A DNA stretch of 64,000 nt from Bin55 sp965199895 (GTDB lineage Bacteria; Pseudomonadota; Gammaproteobacteria; Pseudomonadales; Azotimanducaceae), in the NCBI GenBank assembly GCA_965199895.1, contig CBDATJ010000003.1, positions 92,234 through 156,233 on the forward strand, read 5' to 3'. Both the position numbers and the translations under genes were made by a program. The first letter of the stretch is position 1, and each line of letters starts with the position of its first letter. The notes below the pieces were generated by a model. It was not told where the DNA came from, did not search any database, and saw only the letters and a list, made by a program, of their open reading frames with translations. Below, in pieces: positions 16,786 to 25,999 of the stretch.

Positions 16786-17553
16786 ATGAGTAGTAGTTTC
16801 GTACTCCACATCACGGACTGCCACCTCTACGAGGATAAAGAAGCAGTCAAAAATCGCATTCGTCCTTTCTATTCGTTGAAAGCTGTGGTTGATGCTGCGT
16901 TGTCGCAGCAGGCTGCTGACGCAGTCATTGTGAGTGGAGATGTCGCCCATGAACCCACTAGTGAGACCTACAGTCACTTAAAGAACATACTCTCGGTTGC
17001 AACCACATCGAATGTTCTAGTTTTGCCGGGTAATCACGATGTTGAAGCTCCATTTCGAAAGCATTTTGAGAGAGAGTTTGTTGAGTTAGATGAATGGAAC
17101 ATTTTTGCAATTGACACCCATGTGGATGGGAAGTTGGAAGGGTATGTGGCTTCTTCAACCATAGACCAACTCTTCCAACGAGTGACCGAGACAACCGCAT
17201 CCGTTTTAGTGACCGGACACCACCCTATCGCAAATGTGGAGGTCAATTGGCTAGATGCTCATCAAGTGAGCAACCCCGATATCATTCGGAAATTGCTCAC
17301 CCAGGACTCAAAAATCAAAGCCTATGTATGCGGACACGTTCACATGGAAACGGATCGCACTATAGACGGACTCAGACAAATTTCCACACCCTCGACATGT
17401 TGGCAGTTTGCAAAACAAAGAGAAGGGTTTGCGTTTGACACCGCTCTCCCTGGCTGGAGGTGGTTTGAACTCGGGCAAGACGGCTCACTCTACACACAAA
17501 CCTATCGATTGAAATCAAAACAACCCGAGTGGTACGTTCATGCCGACGCGTGA
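16786..17553 (+). CDS. cpdA: 3',5'-cyclic AMP phosphodiesterase
   Basis: A class III cyclic nucleotide phosphodiesterase of the calcineurin-like metallophosphatase fold, which degrades cAMP and so tunes CRP signalling. 255 residues with all metal motifs: D-x-H (ITDCH, residues 9-13), GDVAH near 51, GNHD near 82, GHHP near 144 and GHVH near 183. The last 14 bases overlap the parE start, which implies cotranscription. Its presence implies that this organism makes cAMP, although no cyclase or crp is in the window. Confidence 0.92.
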   Translation: MSSSFVLHITDCHLYEDKEAVKNRIRPFYSLKAVVDAALSQQAADAVIVSGDVAHEPTSETYSHLKNILSVATTSNVLVLPGNHDVEAPFRKHFEREFVELDEWNIFAIDTHVDGKLEGYVASSTIDQLFQRVTETTASVLVTGHHPIANVEVNWLDAHQVSNPDIIRKLLTQDSKIKAYVCGHVHMETDRTIDGLRQISTPSTCWQFAKQREGFAFDTALPGWRWFELGQDGSLYTQTYRLKSKQPEWYVHADA

Positions 17554-19480
17554 GGATTACACCTCTTCTTCTATCCTTGTTTTAGAAGGGCTCAACCCTG
17601 TCCGTCGCCGACCGGGAATGTACACAGACACCAGCAGACCTAACCATCTCCTTCAAGAAGTCGTTGACAACTGCGTAGACGAAGTGCTAGCAGGTTTTGC
17701 TAGCTGCATCAGTGTGAGTCTCAATGCGGATAGGTCGGTTCGAGTAGCAGACAACGGACGGGGTATGCCTGTCGATGTTCACCCCGTTCATGGTACCACC
17801 GGAGTGGAACTCATCATGACCACTCTTCATGCCGGTGCGAAATTCGATAACGAGTCGTATCGATTTGCTGGTGGACTCCACGGAGTCGGAGTCTCTGTCG
17901 TGAATGCCTTGTCCAAATGGGTAGAGGTAGAAGTCAAACAAGGCGGTCAAATCTATAAACAACGATTTGAGGAGGGACAACCGGTCACATCTCTCGAAGT
18001 AGTCGGTACGGTTGGGAAGAAAAACACGGGAACGGTAGTCACTTTTGAACCAGACGGACAGTTCTTTGAAGTTGACAAAATCGCACTCCAACGAACCCGA
18101 CATCTACTTCGAGCTAAAGCCATACTTTGCAAGGGACTTGAAGTCTCTTTGACTTATCTAGAAAACAATCGCGAACTCACTGAGCAATGGCAATATGAAG
18201 ATGGGCTAAGCCAATACCTAATCGAAGAAACCAAGAGTGAGCGAGTGCCCATACAACCGTTTTACCACAGCTCTACGGGCGAACGTGAATCGCTCGCAGT
18301 TGCATGGACCTGGGTCAGTGACCCCACAGAGCAACTCAGCGAAAGCTATGTCAATCTCATCCCCACTCCGCTAGGTGGATCACACGTCAACGGGATGCGC
18401 TCGGGTATCGCTGAAGCTCTGAGAGAGTTTTGTGAATTTAGAAATCTGCTACCACGAGGTGTCAAGCTGACCGCAGATGATGCGATGAAAGGATGCTCTT
18501 TCGTGCTCTCTGCCATGATGCAAGAACCCCAGTTCAGTGGACAAACTAAAGAACGGTTGTCGTCAAGAGAAGCGACCACCTTCATAAGCAGCGCCACCAA
18601 AGACTCGTTTAGCTTGTGGTTGAACGAACACCCCACTGACGGAACAAAAATCGCAGAAGGGGCTATCGCTCAAGCCCAAGAGCGAATCCAAAGCAGCAAA
18701 AAAGTCAAACGCAAAACCTACGCAGCCGGCCCAACTCTACCAGGCAAGCTCGCTGATTGCACTTCTCAAGACCCCGAACAAACTGAACTCTTTCTGGTTG
18801 AGGGCGACTCCGCTGGAGGGACCGCAGTTCAAGCACGAGATCGAGAATTTCAAGCTGTACTCCCTTTGCGAGGGAAAATCATGAATACCTGGGAAATCGA
18901 CTCAAAATTAGTCATGAACTCCCAAACCGTCGTTGACATTGCTCAAGCGATTGGGGTTGAGCCCGGAGCACAAGATTGCAATCGACTTCGATATGGGAAG
19001 ATTTGCATTCTCGCGGATGCAGACTCTGATGGTGCACACATAGCCACACTCCTTTGTGCCCTATTTCTCAAGCATTTCCCAGATCTGGTTGATAAAGGAC
19101 ACATTTTTGTGGCAATGCCCCCACTCTATCGGATTGATGTGGGTAAACAGGTTTTCTATACCATCGACGATGCAGAGCGAGTTGCTTTGCTGGATCGTCT
19201 CAAGCGAGAGAAAGTTAGAGGTGAACCAGTCGTTCAGAGATTTAAAGGTCTCGGAGAGATGAACCCTTTGCAACTTCGGGAAACTACTATATCGGTAAAA
19301 GCTCGCAGATTAGTGCAGTTGACCATCGATCAACCCAAGATCACTCACGATGTCATGGATATGTTGCTCGCCCGAAAACGTTCTCGTGATCGACGGGAAT
19401 GGTTGGAAGCCAACGGAGACCAAACTGAAGTTCTACGATTTGAGAATAAGGAACCGGTAGCAGTGGAAACTTGGAACTAG
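17540..19480 (+). CDS. parE: DNA topoisomerase IV subunit B
   Basis: The ATPase subunit of topoisomerase IV, which decatenates daughter chromosomes. 646 residues. The GHKL ATPase motifs are visible (DNCVDEVLAG near 43, DNGRGMP near 71, GLHGVGVSVVNAL near 113), with the TOPRIM residues EGDSAGG near 417 and DADSDGAH near 496. It overlaps the end of cpdA by 14 bp and is followed after 17 bp by parC, so both subunits are made from one transcript. Sequence and adjacency to ParC, rather than gyrA, favour ParE over GyrB. Confidence 0.95.
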   Translation: MPTREDYTSSSILVLEGLNPVRRRPGMYTDTSRPNHLLQEVVDNCVDEVLAGFASCISVSLNADRSVRVADNGRGMPVDVHPVHGTTGVELIMTTLHAGAKFDNESYRFAGGLHGVGVSVVNALSKWVEVEVKQGGQIYKQRFEEGQPVTSLEVVGTVGKKNTGTVVTFEPDGQFFEVDKIALQRTRHLLRAKAILCKGLEVSLTYLENNRELTEQWQYEDGLSQYLIEETKSERVPIQPFYHSSTGERESLAVAWTWVSDPTEQLSESYVNLIPTPLGGSHVNGMRSGIAEALREFCEFRNLLPRGVKLTADDAMKGCSFVLSAMMQEPQFSGQTKERLSSREATTFISSATKDSFSLWLNEHPTDGTKIAEGAIAQAQERIQSSKKVKRKTYAAGPTLPGKLADCTSQDPEQTELFLVEGDSAGGTAVQARDREFQAVLPLRGKIMNTWEIDSKLVMNSQTVVDIAQAIGVEPGAQDCNRLRYGKICILADADSDGAHIATLLCALFLKHFPDLVDKGHIFVAMPPLYRIDVGKQVFYTIDDAERVALLDRLKREKVRGEPVVQRFKGLGEMNPLQLRETTISVKARRLVQLTIDQPKITHDVMDMLLARKRSRDRREWLEANGDQTEVLRFENKEPVAVETWN

Positions 19481-19497
19481 CCTTCGGTGAAGTCTGA

Positions 19498-21732
19498 GTG
19501 ACCCATCACGACCTCCCTGCAGAGAGCCTTGACCTGCACAAGTACACGTCGCAGGCATACCTAGACTACTCTCTCTACGTTATCCATGATCGCGCAGTTC
19601 CCTTTTTGGGCGATGGACTAAAGCCAGTTCAACGTCGCATCATTTATGCAATGCAACAACTGGGTATCACCCATCAAGCAAAGTATGCAAAAAGTGCACG
19701 AACAGTTGGCGATGTGATCGGTAAATACCATCCACACGGTGAACAGGCGTGTTACGAATCTATGGTGCTCATGGCCCAACCATTCTCGTTCCGTTACCCA
19801 CTTATCGACGGACAGGGAAATTGGGGATCACCCGATGATCCGAAGTCGTTTGCGGCCCAACGATATACCGAAGCTAGACTCACTCGTGAAGCTACCCTAC
19901 TCTACGATGAACTGAATCAGGGCACCGTCGATTTCACACCGAACTTTGACGGGACGATCAAGGAACCAGTGTGTTTCCCATCCAAAGTTCCGTTTTTGCT
20001 ACTCAATGGTAGTATGGGGATAGCAGTAGGTATGGCTACTGATGTACTACCGCACAATCTGAAAGAAATCGTCAACGCATGCATGTTGATGCTGAGTAAC
20101 GCATCCGCTAAAGTTGAAGATCTACTCGAAGTCGTCAAAGGACCAGATTTCCCAACCGGAGGGATCATCTCTGTCACTTCTGATGAACTCAAACGCATCT
20201 ATGAAACCGGACAGGGAACTCTACGAAGTCGAGCGCGCTTTGAGCATGAAGACGGCAACATCATCATCACACAAATCCCCTATATGAGTTCACCATCGCG
20301 GATTCTGGAACAGATCGCAGAACAAATGCACGCTAAGAGACTTCCTATGCTGGTGGATCTGCGCGATGAATCAGACCATGAAAGTCCAGTGCGACTAGTG
20401 CTGGTACCTAGATCCAATCGAGTCGATTCCGAAAGACTGATGCAACACCTATATGCGACGACTGACCTAGAACGAACCTGTCGACTCAATCTCAACGTCA
20501 TCGGACTTGACAGTAAGCCTCGCGTCTATGCTCTCAATAAGCTACTGAAAGACTGGCTTACGTTTCGGAAAACAATTGTATATCGTCGACTACAGCACCG
20601 AGTCAGTCAAATCGAATACCGATTGGAGGTGGTGGAGGGCTTAGTGATCGCTCATTTGAATATTGATGAGGTTATTCGCATCGTTCGAGAAGAAGACAAA
20701 CCCAAAGCTGTGTTGCAAGAAACTTTTGAAATCACAGAATTACAAGCAACGTCCATTCTCGAGCTACGGATTCGTCAACTTTCGCGATTGGAACACTCCA
20801 AGCTCACCGCAGAACTATCTACTCTCAATGCTGAACTAGAAGAACTCACTCGAATACTTAACTCCACTCGTGCACTCAATCATCTGATACGCAAGGAACT
20901 GCAAGCGATTGCTGATACCTATGGAGATCAGAGAAGAACTGAAATTGATACCCACGCAGAGGTAGCCGAAGCGTTTTCCGAATCTGATCTGGTTTCTAAC
21001 GAACCTGTAACTCTCATTTTGTCCCAAAAAGGATGGATTAGAGTTGCCAAGGGACACTCCATTGTTGATCCCACCAGCTTGAACTATCGAGAAGGAGATG
21101 AATATCTGACCTCGTCGCATGCACGAAGAAACGATGCTTGTATCTTCTTTGACTCTACTGGTAGAAGCTATTCAGCTCCCATTGTTAATTTACCCTCTGC
21201 ACGGAGACAAGGCGAGCCACTAACCAGTACACTGACACCTCCCGCTGGAGCTCGATTTGTTGGACTCGTTCCCGCGAATGCTGGTGAAGTGATCCTTGCA
21301 AACAGTGGCGGTATAGGTTTCAGATTACCTGTAGAAGCAGCAGTCACCAATATCCGAGCCGGCAAGACTGTCATGGTGATGGAAGAAGATCAAGTCTTAC
21401 TTCACCCCAGTATCGTACACCCCCAGGGATTGATAGTCCTAATCACCAAAACCAGCCGAATCTTGGTTCTTTCTGTGGGTGACATCCCTCAACGTCGCAG
21501 AGGCAAGGGAGTACGATTAGTGGGGTTGTCCCTTCGTACTCCAGACAAGACGGCGGACAGTCTCAAAGAGGTAGTCTGCGTCGCACCGAAGACAAAAGTT
21601 CTCATCACTTCCGGGAAGCGAAAGCTCACCTTGAATCACAAGAAACTATCAGAGTACATTGGCTCACGAGGACGAATGGGGCACAAATTACCCCGCGGCT
21701 ATAGTCAGGTAGATTCGCTAGAGTTAGTCTAA
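19498..21732 (+). CDS. parC: DNA topoisomerase IV subunit A
   Basis: The DNA-cleaving subunit of topoisomerase IV, 744 residues from a GTG at 19498. The catalytic tyrosine is Y123 in AAQRYTEARL, and the KYHPHGEQACYESM segment is the quinolone-resistance-determining region. At the position of E. coli S80 this protein has Q83, while the acidic residue equivalent to E84 is kept (E87). A C-terminal beta-pinwheel repeat region follows from about 500. Its last four bases overlap the convergent epmB gene. Confidence 0.95.
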   Translation: MTHHDLPAESLDLHKYTSQAYLDYSLYVIHDRAVPFLGDGLKPVQRRIIYAMQQLGITHQAKYAKSARTVGDVIGKYHPHGEQACYESMVLMAQPFSFRYPLIDGQGNWGSPDDPKSFAAQRYTEARLTREATLLYDELNQGTVDFTPNFDGTIKEPVCFPSKVPFLLLNGSMGIAVGMATDVLPHNLKEIVNACMLMLSNASAKVEDLLEVVKGPDFPTGGIISVTSDELKRIYETGQGTLRSRARFEHEDGNIIITQIPYMSSPSRILEQIAEQMHAKRLPMLVDLRDESDHESPVRLVLVPRSNRVDSERLMQHLYATTDLERTCRLNLNVIGLDSKPRVYALNKLLKDWLTFRKTIVYRRLQHRVSQIEYRLEVVEGLVIAHLNIDEVIRIVREEDKPKAVLQETFEITELQATSILELRIRQLSRLEHSKLTAELSTLNAELEELTRILNSTRALNHLIRKELQAIADTYGDQRRTEIDTHAEVAEAFSESDLVSNEPVTLILSQKGWIRVAKGHSIVDPTSLNYREGDEYLTSSHARRNDACIFFDSTGRSYSAPIVNLPSARRQGEPLTSTLTPPAGARFVGLVPANAGEVILANSGGIGFRLPVEAAVTNIRAGKTVMVMEEDQVLLHPSIVHPQGLIVLITKTSRILVLSVGDIPQRRRGKGVRLVGLSLRTPDKTADSLKEVVCVAPKTKVLITSGKRKLTLNHKKLSEYIGSRGRMGHKLPRGYSQVDSLELV

Positions 21733-22727
21733 GCTTGGACTAAAGTCTTTGCTTTCTCATGAGGTGTTTCCCTCACTAATTTGGGAACCAAGTATCCTGG
21801 TAATTGGTTTCGAGTTTGCTCAAAAATCTGTAGTGCACTCACTTCATCCACCTCAAATCCTGCTGAACCGGCGACAGGATCTAGCATGTGGAGGTAGTAG
21901 GGTGTTACACCGTAATCGAACAGTTGACGAGAAAGCTGAGTCAGCACAGTAGCGGAATCGTTGACACCATTGAGTAATACACTTTGATTGAAGATTCGGA
22001 CACCCGCACTGCTCAGAGCTTCTAAAGCCACAGAAACATCGTAATCAATTTCCTGTGGGTGATTGGCATGAATCACCACTACCACATTGAGGGATGTTTT
22101 GGCAAATCTCTGCAATAGTTGGTTAGTCATTCGCTGGGGTACAACGATAGGAAATCGAGTATGAATCCGCAGAGTGCGAACGTGGTCAATGAGTTCAAGC
22201 TCATGAATCAGTTCACCGAGTGATTGATCCGAAAGAGTCAGTGGATCTCCACCCGATAAGATGACTTCGTTTATAGTTTGGTCACTGCGGACGACATGCA
22301 ATAAAGAATCCTGTGATTTGAGCTGGTTACTTCGATAATCAAAGTGTCGTCTAAAGCAGTAGCGACAATGTACGGGACACGCAGCGGTTGTGATCACCAA
22401 TACGCGGTTAGCGTATTTTTTGAGTACACCTTCTTTCACCACAAATTCACTTTCCTGAAGGGGATTTTCACTATAGTGTGCGGGAGAGACATTCTCTTGT
22501 TGCAAAGGTGCAACCTGCAACAAGAGCGGATCTTCAGGATCACCTGTGTGCATCCGAGCGAGAAATGGACGCGGTACTAGAACTTCAAAGTCCTTGGGTT
22601 CAAGCCAGTCTAATTCATCCTCAGACAATCCAAGAATTGCGCGGAGTTCGGAGACGGTACGAACTGCTTCTCGTAGAATCGTCTTCCAATCTTCTTCACC
22701 CCAAGGAACCGAGCGAGGAAGTATCAT
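21729..22727 (-). CDS. epmB: EF-P (R)-beta-lysine 2,3-aminomutase
   Basis: A radical SAM, PLP-dependent enzyme that isomerises lysine to (R)-beta-lysine for attachment to elongation factor P by EpmA. 332 residues from the ATG at 22727, which aligns well with E. coli EpmB (EDW at the same position); a TTG at 22739 is also in frame. The radical SAM cysteines are C117, C121 and C124 (CPVHCRYC), and the SGGDPL motif follows near 160. The gene is divergent from efp, with 27 bp between start codons, and efp is followed by epmA, so the whole modification pathway is together. Confidence 0.93.
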   Translation of the reverse strand: MILPRSVPWGEEDWKTILREAVRTVSELRAILGLSEDELDWLEPKDFEVLVPRPFLARMHTGDPEDPLLLQVAPLQQENVSPAHYSENPLQESEFVVKEGVLKKYANRVLVITTAACPVHCRYCFRRHFDYRSNQLKSQDSLLHVVRSDQTINEVILSGGDPLTLSDQSLGELIHELELIDHVRTLRIHTRFPIVVPQRMTNQLLQRFAKTSLNVVVVIHANHPQEIDYDVSVALEALSSAGVRIFNQSVLLNGVNDSATVLTQLSRQLFDYGVTPYYLHMLDPVAGSAGFEVDEVSALQIFEQTRNQLPGYLVPKLVRETPHEKAKTLVQA

Positions 22728-22754
22728 AGCCCTAGCCAAGGAACACGAAATACC

Positions 22755-23327
22755 ATGCCGACCTATTCTACAAGCGACTTCAAACCGGGGCTAAAAGTGT
22801 TGCTCGAAGGTGAACCTTGTGCAATACTTGAAGCTGAGTTTGTGAAACCAGGTAAAGGACAAGCGTTTACACGTGCAAAGTTTCGTAATTTAGTCACAGG
22901 TAGGGTGTGGGAAAGAACACTCAGAAGTGGTGAAACCATGGAAAGTGCAGCGGTCATTGAACTGGAAATGGAATACCTCTATTCGGACGGCTACGAATGG
23001 CATTTCATGAGAACAGACGAAACTTTCGAGCAATTCGCAGCTAGCTCTGATGTGGTTGGGAATGCAAAACAATGGCTGACGGAACAGAATAAATGCAGCG
23101 TTACACTTTGGAACGATAACCCCATATCAGTGGTTCCTCCTAATTTTGTGTTTCTGGAAGTCAAAGAAACTGATCCTGGGTTGCGCGGCGATACTGCTGC
23201 AGGTGGAAACAAACCTGCAATCCTCACCACAGGGGCATCCATCCGCGTGCCTCTGTTCATCGAAGAAGGCGATGTCGTGAAAGTTGACACTCGTACCGGT
23301 CAGTACGTGAGCCGTAGCAAAGATTGA
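22755..23327 (+). CDS. efp: elongation factor P
   Basis: A ribosome-bound translation factor that relieves stalling at polyproline. 190 residues, the usual length, with three beta-barrel domains. The modified residue is K34 in KPGKGQAF, in the loop that receives (R)-beta-lysine in gammaproteobacteria. The stop overlaps the TTG start of epmA. EpmC (hydroxylase) is not in the window; it is dispensable for EF-P function. Confidence 0.96.
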   Translation: MPTYSTSDFKPGLKVLLEGEPCAILEAEFVKPGKGQAFTRAKFRNLVTGRVWERTLRSGETMESAAVIELEMEYLYSDGYEWHFMRTDETFEQFAASSDVVGNAKQWLTEQNKCSVTLWNDNPISVVPPNFVFLEVKETDPGLRGDTAAGGNKPAILTTGASIRVPLFIEEGDVVKVDTRTGQYVSRSKD

Positions 23328-24256
23328 CAAACGAATTGTGGCATCCTAGTGCCACAACGGAACTTTTAACCCAAAGATCTGAGATCGTTTGGCGAATACG
23401 AGAGTTTTTCAATGAACGGGGGCTCATTGAGGTTCACACTCCTGTTCTCGGAACACGCACTGTCACCGATGTGAACATTGAGTCGTTTGCGGTAGGGCCC
23501 GAACACTTCCTGCAAACCTCACCTGAATATTTCATGAAACGTTTGCTTGCAGCGGGTTTGAGTTCTTGCTATCAAATCAGTCCCGTGTTTCGCAAGGGCG
23601 AATCAGGACCATGGCATAACCCAGAGTTTCTGATGCTGGAGTGGTATCGAGTGGGTTACGATAGTGCTGAACTGCACAAAGAGGTATCCGTTCTGGTTGA
23701 TCAGGTTCTCGGCGTGAATCAATACACAACAATCACGTTTGAACAATTGCTCTTAGAGGGGGTTGGAATCAATGTGTTTGAAGCTGTCGAACCCGAAATT
23801 CATGCTGCAGCAAAAGACACGGGTCTATCGCAGATCAATTCAAAAGTGGATTCTCTGAATTTTCTCTATGCGTTCACACTGCACAACCAAAATAAAGGTC
23901 GAATGATTGTCGTAGATTTCCCCGCTGAAATGTGCGCTCTAGCAGAAGTTCGTGAAACGGATCAAGGCACGGTCGCAGACCGATTCGAACTCATCATTGA
24001 CGGTGTTGAAATAGCCAATGGCTACTATGAACTCACTGATGCCGATACGATGCAATCACGAATGAACGATGAATCGAGAATGAGAGACCGGTTGGGTTAC
24101 AAAGCAGTGAAACACGATGAAAAACTTTTAGTCGCAATGCAACATGGCTTACCCAAATGTGCTGGGGTCGCAGTCGGATTAGATCGTTTGATTGCACTCG
24201 CTCTGCGAACAGACAACATTCAATCAGTCATGGCGTTTCCGAATGACCGAATATGA
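23324..24256 (+). CDS. epmA: EF-P-lysine lysyltransferase
   Basis: A truncated class II lysyl-tRNA synthetase paralogue that transfers beta-lysine to K34 of EF-P. 310 residues, lacking the anticodon-binding domain of LysS. Class II motifs are visible: motif 2 around FRKGESGPWHNPEF and motif 3 in the C-terminal GVAVGLDRLIALAL. The start is TTG overlapping the efp stop (TTGA), so translation is coupled. Homology to the E. coli protein runs over its full length. Confidence 0.93.
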   Translation: MTNELWHPSATTELLTQRSEIVWRIREFFNERGLIEVHTPVLGTRTVTDVNIESFAVGPEHFLQTSPEYFMKRLLAAGLSSCYQISPVFRKGESGPWHNPEFLMLEWYRVGYDSAELHKEVSVLVDQVLGVNQYTTITFEQLLLEGVGINVFEAVEPEIHAAAKDTGLSQINSKVDSLNFLYAFTLHNQNKGRMIVVDFPAEMCALAEVRETDQGTVADRFELIIDGVEIANGYYELTDADTMQSRMNDESRMRDRLGYKAVKHDEKLLVAMQHGLPKCAGVAVGLDRLIALALRTDNIQSVMAFPNDRI

Positions 24257-24319
24257 TCAGACGCAAGAGCTGTTTAGCTTGGATCTATCAACTTTAAATC
24301 AAAACTACAGCCATAAACC

Positions 24320-24898
24320 ATGAACTCAAACTTAGTCTGGATCGACTTAGAAATGTCGGGACTGAACCCAACAAGCAATGTCATATTGGAGATCGCAGCT
24401 CTGGTGACTGATCCTGATCTTAATGTACTGGGCGAGGGTTTGTCTCTCGTTATTTTTCAGGACGACGAGCATCTGGATGCAATGGATGCTTGGAACATCA
24501 AACACCATAGTGAGTCCGGTCTGATAAATCAAGTACGAGCTTCAGAGATTTCTATCGAAGAAGCCGAAGCTGTGGTTTACGACTATGTATCACGTCACAC
24601 AAAAGAGCGAAAGAGTCCACTATGTGGAAACTCCGTAGGACTAGATCGAAGTTTCTTGAAGCAGTACATGCAGACGTTGGAAGCCCACCTCCATTATCGC
24701 AACATTGACGTTAGTTCGATCAAGGAATTGGTTTTTCGGTGGGCACCCGAGCTGAGAAAACAGATCACCAAGCACAACAAACACCGTGCACTCGACGATA
24801 TTCAAGAGTCGATTCGTGAACTTCAGTTCTATCGACAACACTTCATTAATCCAGCTTATGGTCCTACGATGACTCTTGATTCCGATAAATCAAATTGA
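24320..24898 (+). CDS. orn: oligoribonuclease
   Basis: A DEDDh 3'-5' exoribonuclease that degrades two- to five-nucleotide RNAs and pGpG, finishing mRNA decay and cyclic-di-GMP turnover. 192 residues. Catalytic residues are D9 and E11 in WIDLEMSGL, an Asp in the GNSVGLDRSFL segment and the H-RALDD motif near residue 154. As in E. coli it lies beside queG, which converges on it here. Confidence 0.95.
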   Translation: MNSNLVWIDLEMSGLNPTSNVILEIAALVTDPDLNVLGEGLSLVIFQDDEHLDAMDAWNIKHHSESGLINQVRASEISIEEAEAVVYDYVSRHTKERKSPLCGNSVGLDRSFLKQYMQTLEAHLHYRNIDVSSIKELVFRWAPELRKQITKHNKHRALDDIQESIRELQFYRQHFINPAYGPTMTLDSDKSN

Positions 24899-24927
24899 GC
24901 AACAAGTGATTTCAAGGCCAGACGAAG

Positions 24928-25983
24928 CTAAGCGGGAATCTTTAATTGCTCAAGTGCCCAATCAAGATGCTCCAGGCATAACTCATTACCTATATCGTTC
25001 ATTTCGACCCGCTTTTCTCTGACCGCTCGAACCAAACTAGGAGAAGTCGGTGCATTCCCAGCTGCTACCGCTAGATTACGCACCCACTGCTCATACGAAA
25101 TCCGACGAATTGCCATACCTTCCGTCTTATCCATAAACGTCTCTTCGTCCCAAGACAACAAAGTCTCAATGGAGAGCTGATCCAACTGGTGTCGCGGGCT
25201 AAATTCTTCAACCTTTGTCTTCGGTACAAATCGATTCCATGGACACACAATCTGGCAATCATCGCATCCGAAGATGCGATTGCCCATCATCTTCCGTAAG
25301 TTTCTTGGTATCTCTCCCTTGTGCTCAATAGTCAGATAAGAAATGCACTGACGTGCATCCAGTTCTTTCGGTCCTACGATTGCACCAGTCGGACACTTAG
25401 TCATACACGCTCTGCATGAGCCACACTGCTCCTTAACTGGCTGTTCGGTTACCGGCAAGGGAATGTCGGTAAAAATTTCACCCAGAAAGAAGTAGGAACC
25501 CGCTTGCTCATTCAAAATCAATGTATTCTTACCCACCCACCCTAGGCCCGCTTTCGCTGCAATAGGTTTTTCCAGGACTGGTGCGGAATCGACAAACGCT
25601 CGATGGGTTCCCCCTGCAGCTTCTCTCAGTCGAGCCGCAACTTTAGCTAGCCGTCTTCGCACAACCTTGTGATAATCGCGACCCAATGCGTACCTGGAAA
25701 TGTAAGCAATCGAAGGATCTTTCAAAGCCTGGGGAAACGCAATAGGGTCATAGTTCATTCTTGCACTAATAATTCGAACGGTGCTGGGGAGTAACTTTTG
25801 AGGATCAAGTCTCTTTTCAATGTTCCGATTCATATAGGACATCTCACCATGAAAGCGATGACGCAACCACTGTCGATAATCACTGGACACATGAGATAAA
25901 TCCGTATCAGTAATACCCATCTCATCAAACCCTAATTCGTTTGTCCATTGTCGGACTTTTTGGGCGAGCGCGCCTAAATCCAT
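24928..25983 (-). CDS. queG: epoxyqueuosine reductase
   Basis: A cobalamin-dependent iron-sulfur enzyme that performs the last step of queuosine synthesis in tRNA (epoxyqueuosine to queuosine). 351 residues. Two [4Fe-4S] motifs are complete: C187/C190/C193/C197 and C213/C240/C243/C247. The catalytic Asp is D132 in VDSAP. Its ATG is only 16 bp from the divergent ATG of nnr, so the two promoters must overlap the opposite coding regions. Confidence 0.95.
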   Translation of the reverse strand: MDLGALAQKVRQWTNELGFDEMGITDTDLSHVSSDYRQWLRHRFHGEMSYMNRNIEKRLDPQKLLPSTVRIISARMNYDPIAFPQALKDPSIAYISRYALGRDYHKVVRRRLAKVAARLREAAGGTHRAFVDSAPVLEKPIAAKAGLGWVGKNTLILNEQAGSYFFLGEIFTDIPLPVTEQPVKEQCGSCRACMTKCPTGAIVGPKELDARQCISYLTIEHKGEIPRNLRKMMGNRIFGCDDCQIVCPWNRFVPKTKVEEFSPRHQLDQLSIETLLSWDEETFMDKTEGMAIRRISYEQWVRNLAVAAGNAPTSPSLVRAVREKRVEMNDIGNELCLEHLDWALEQLKIPA

Positions 25984-25999
25984 ATCCTAAAATTTAACC

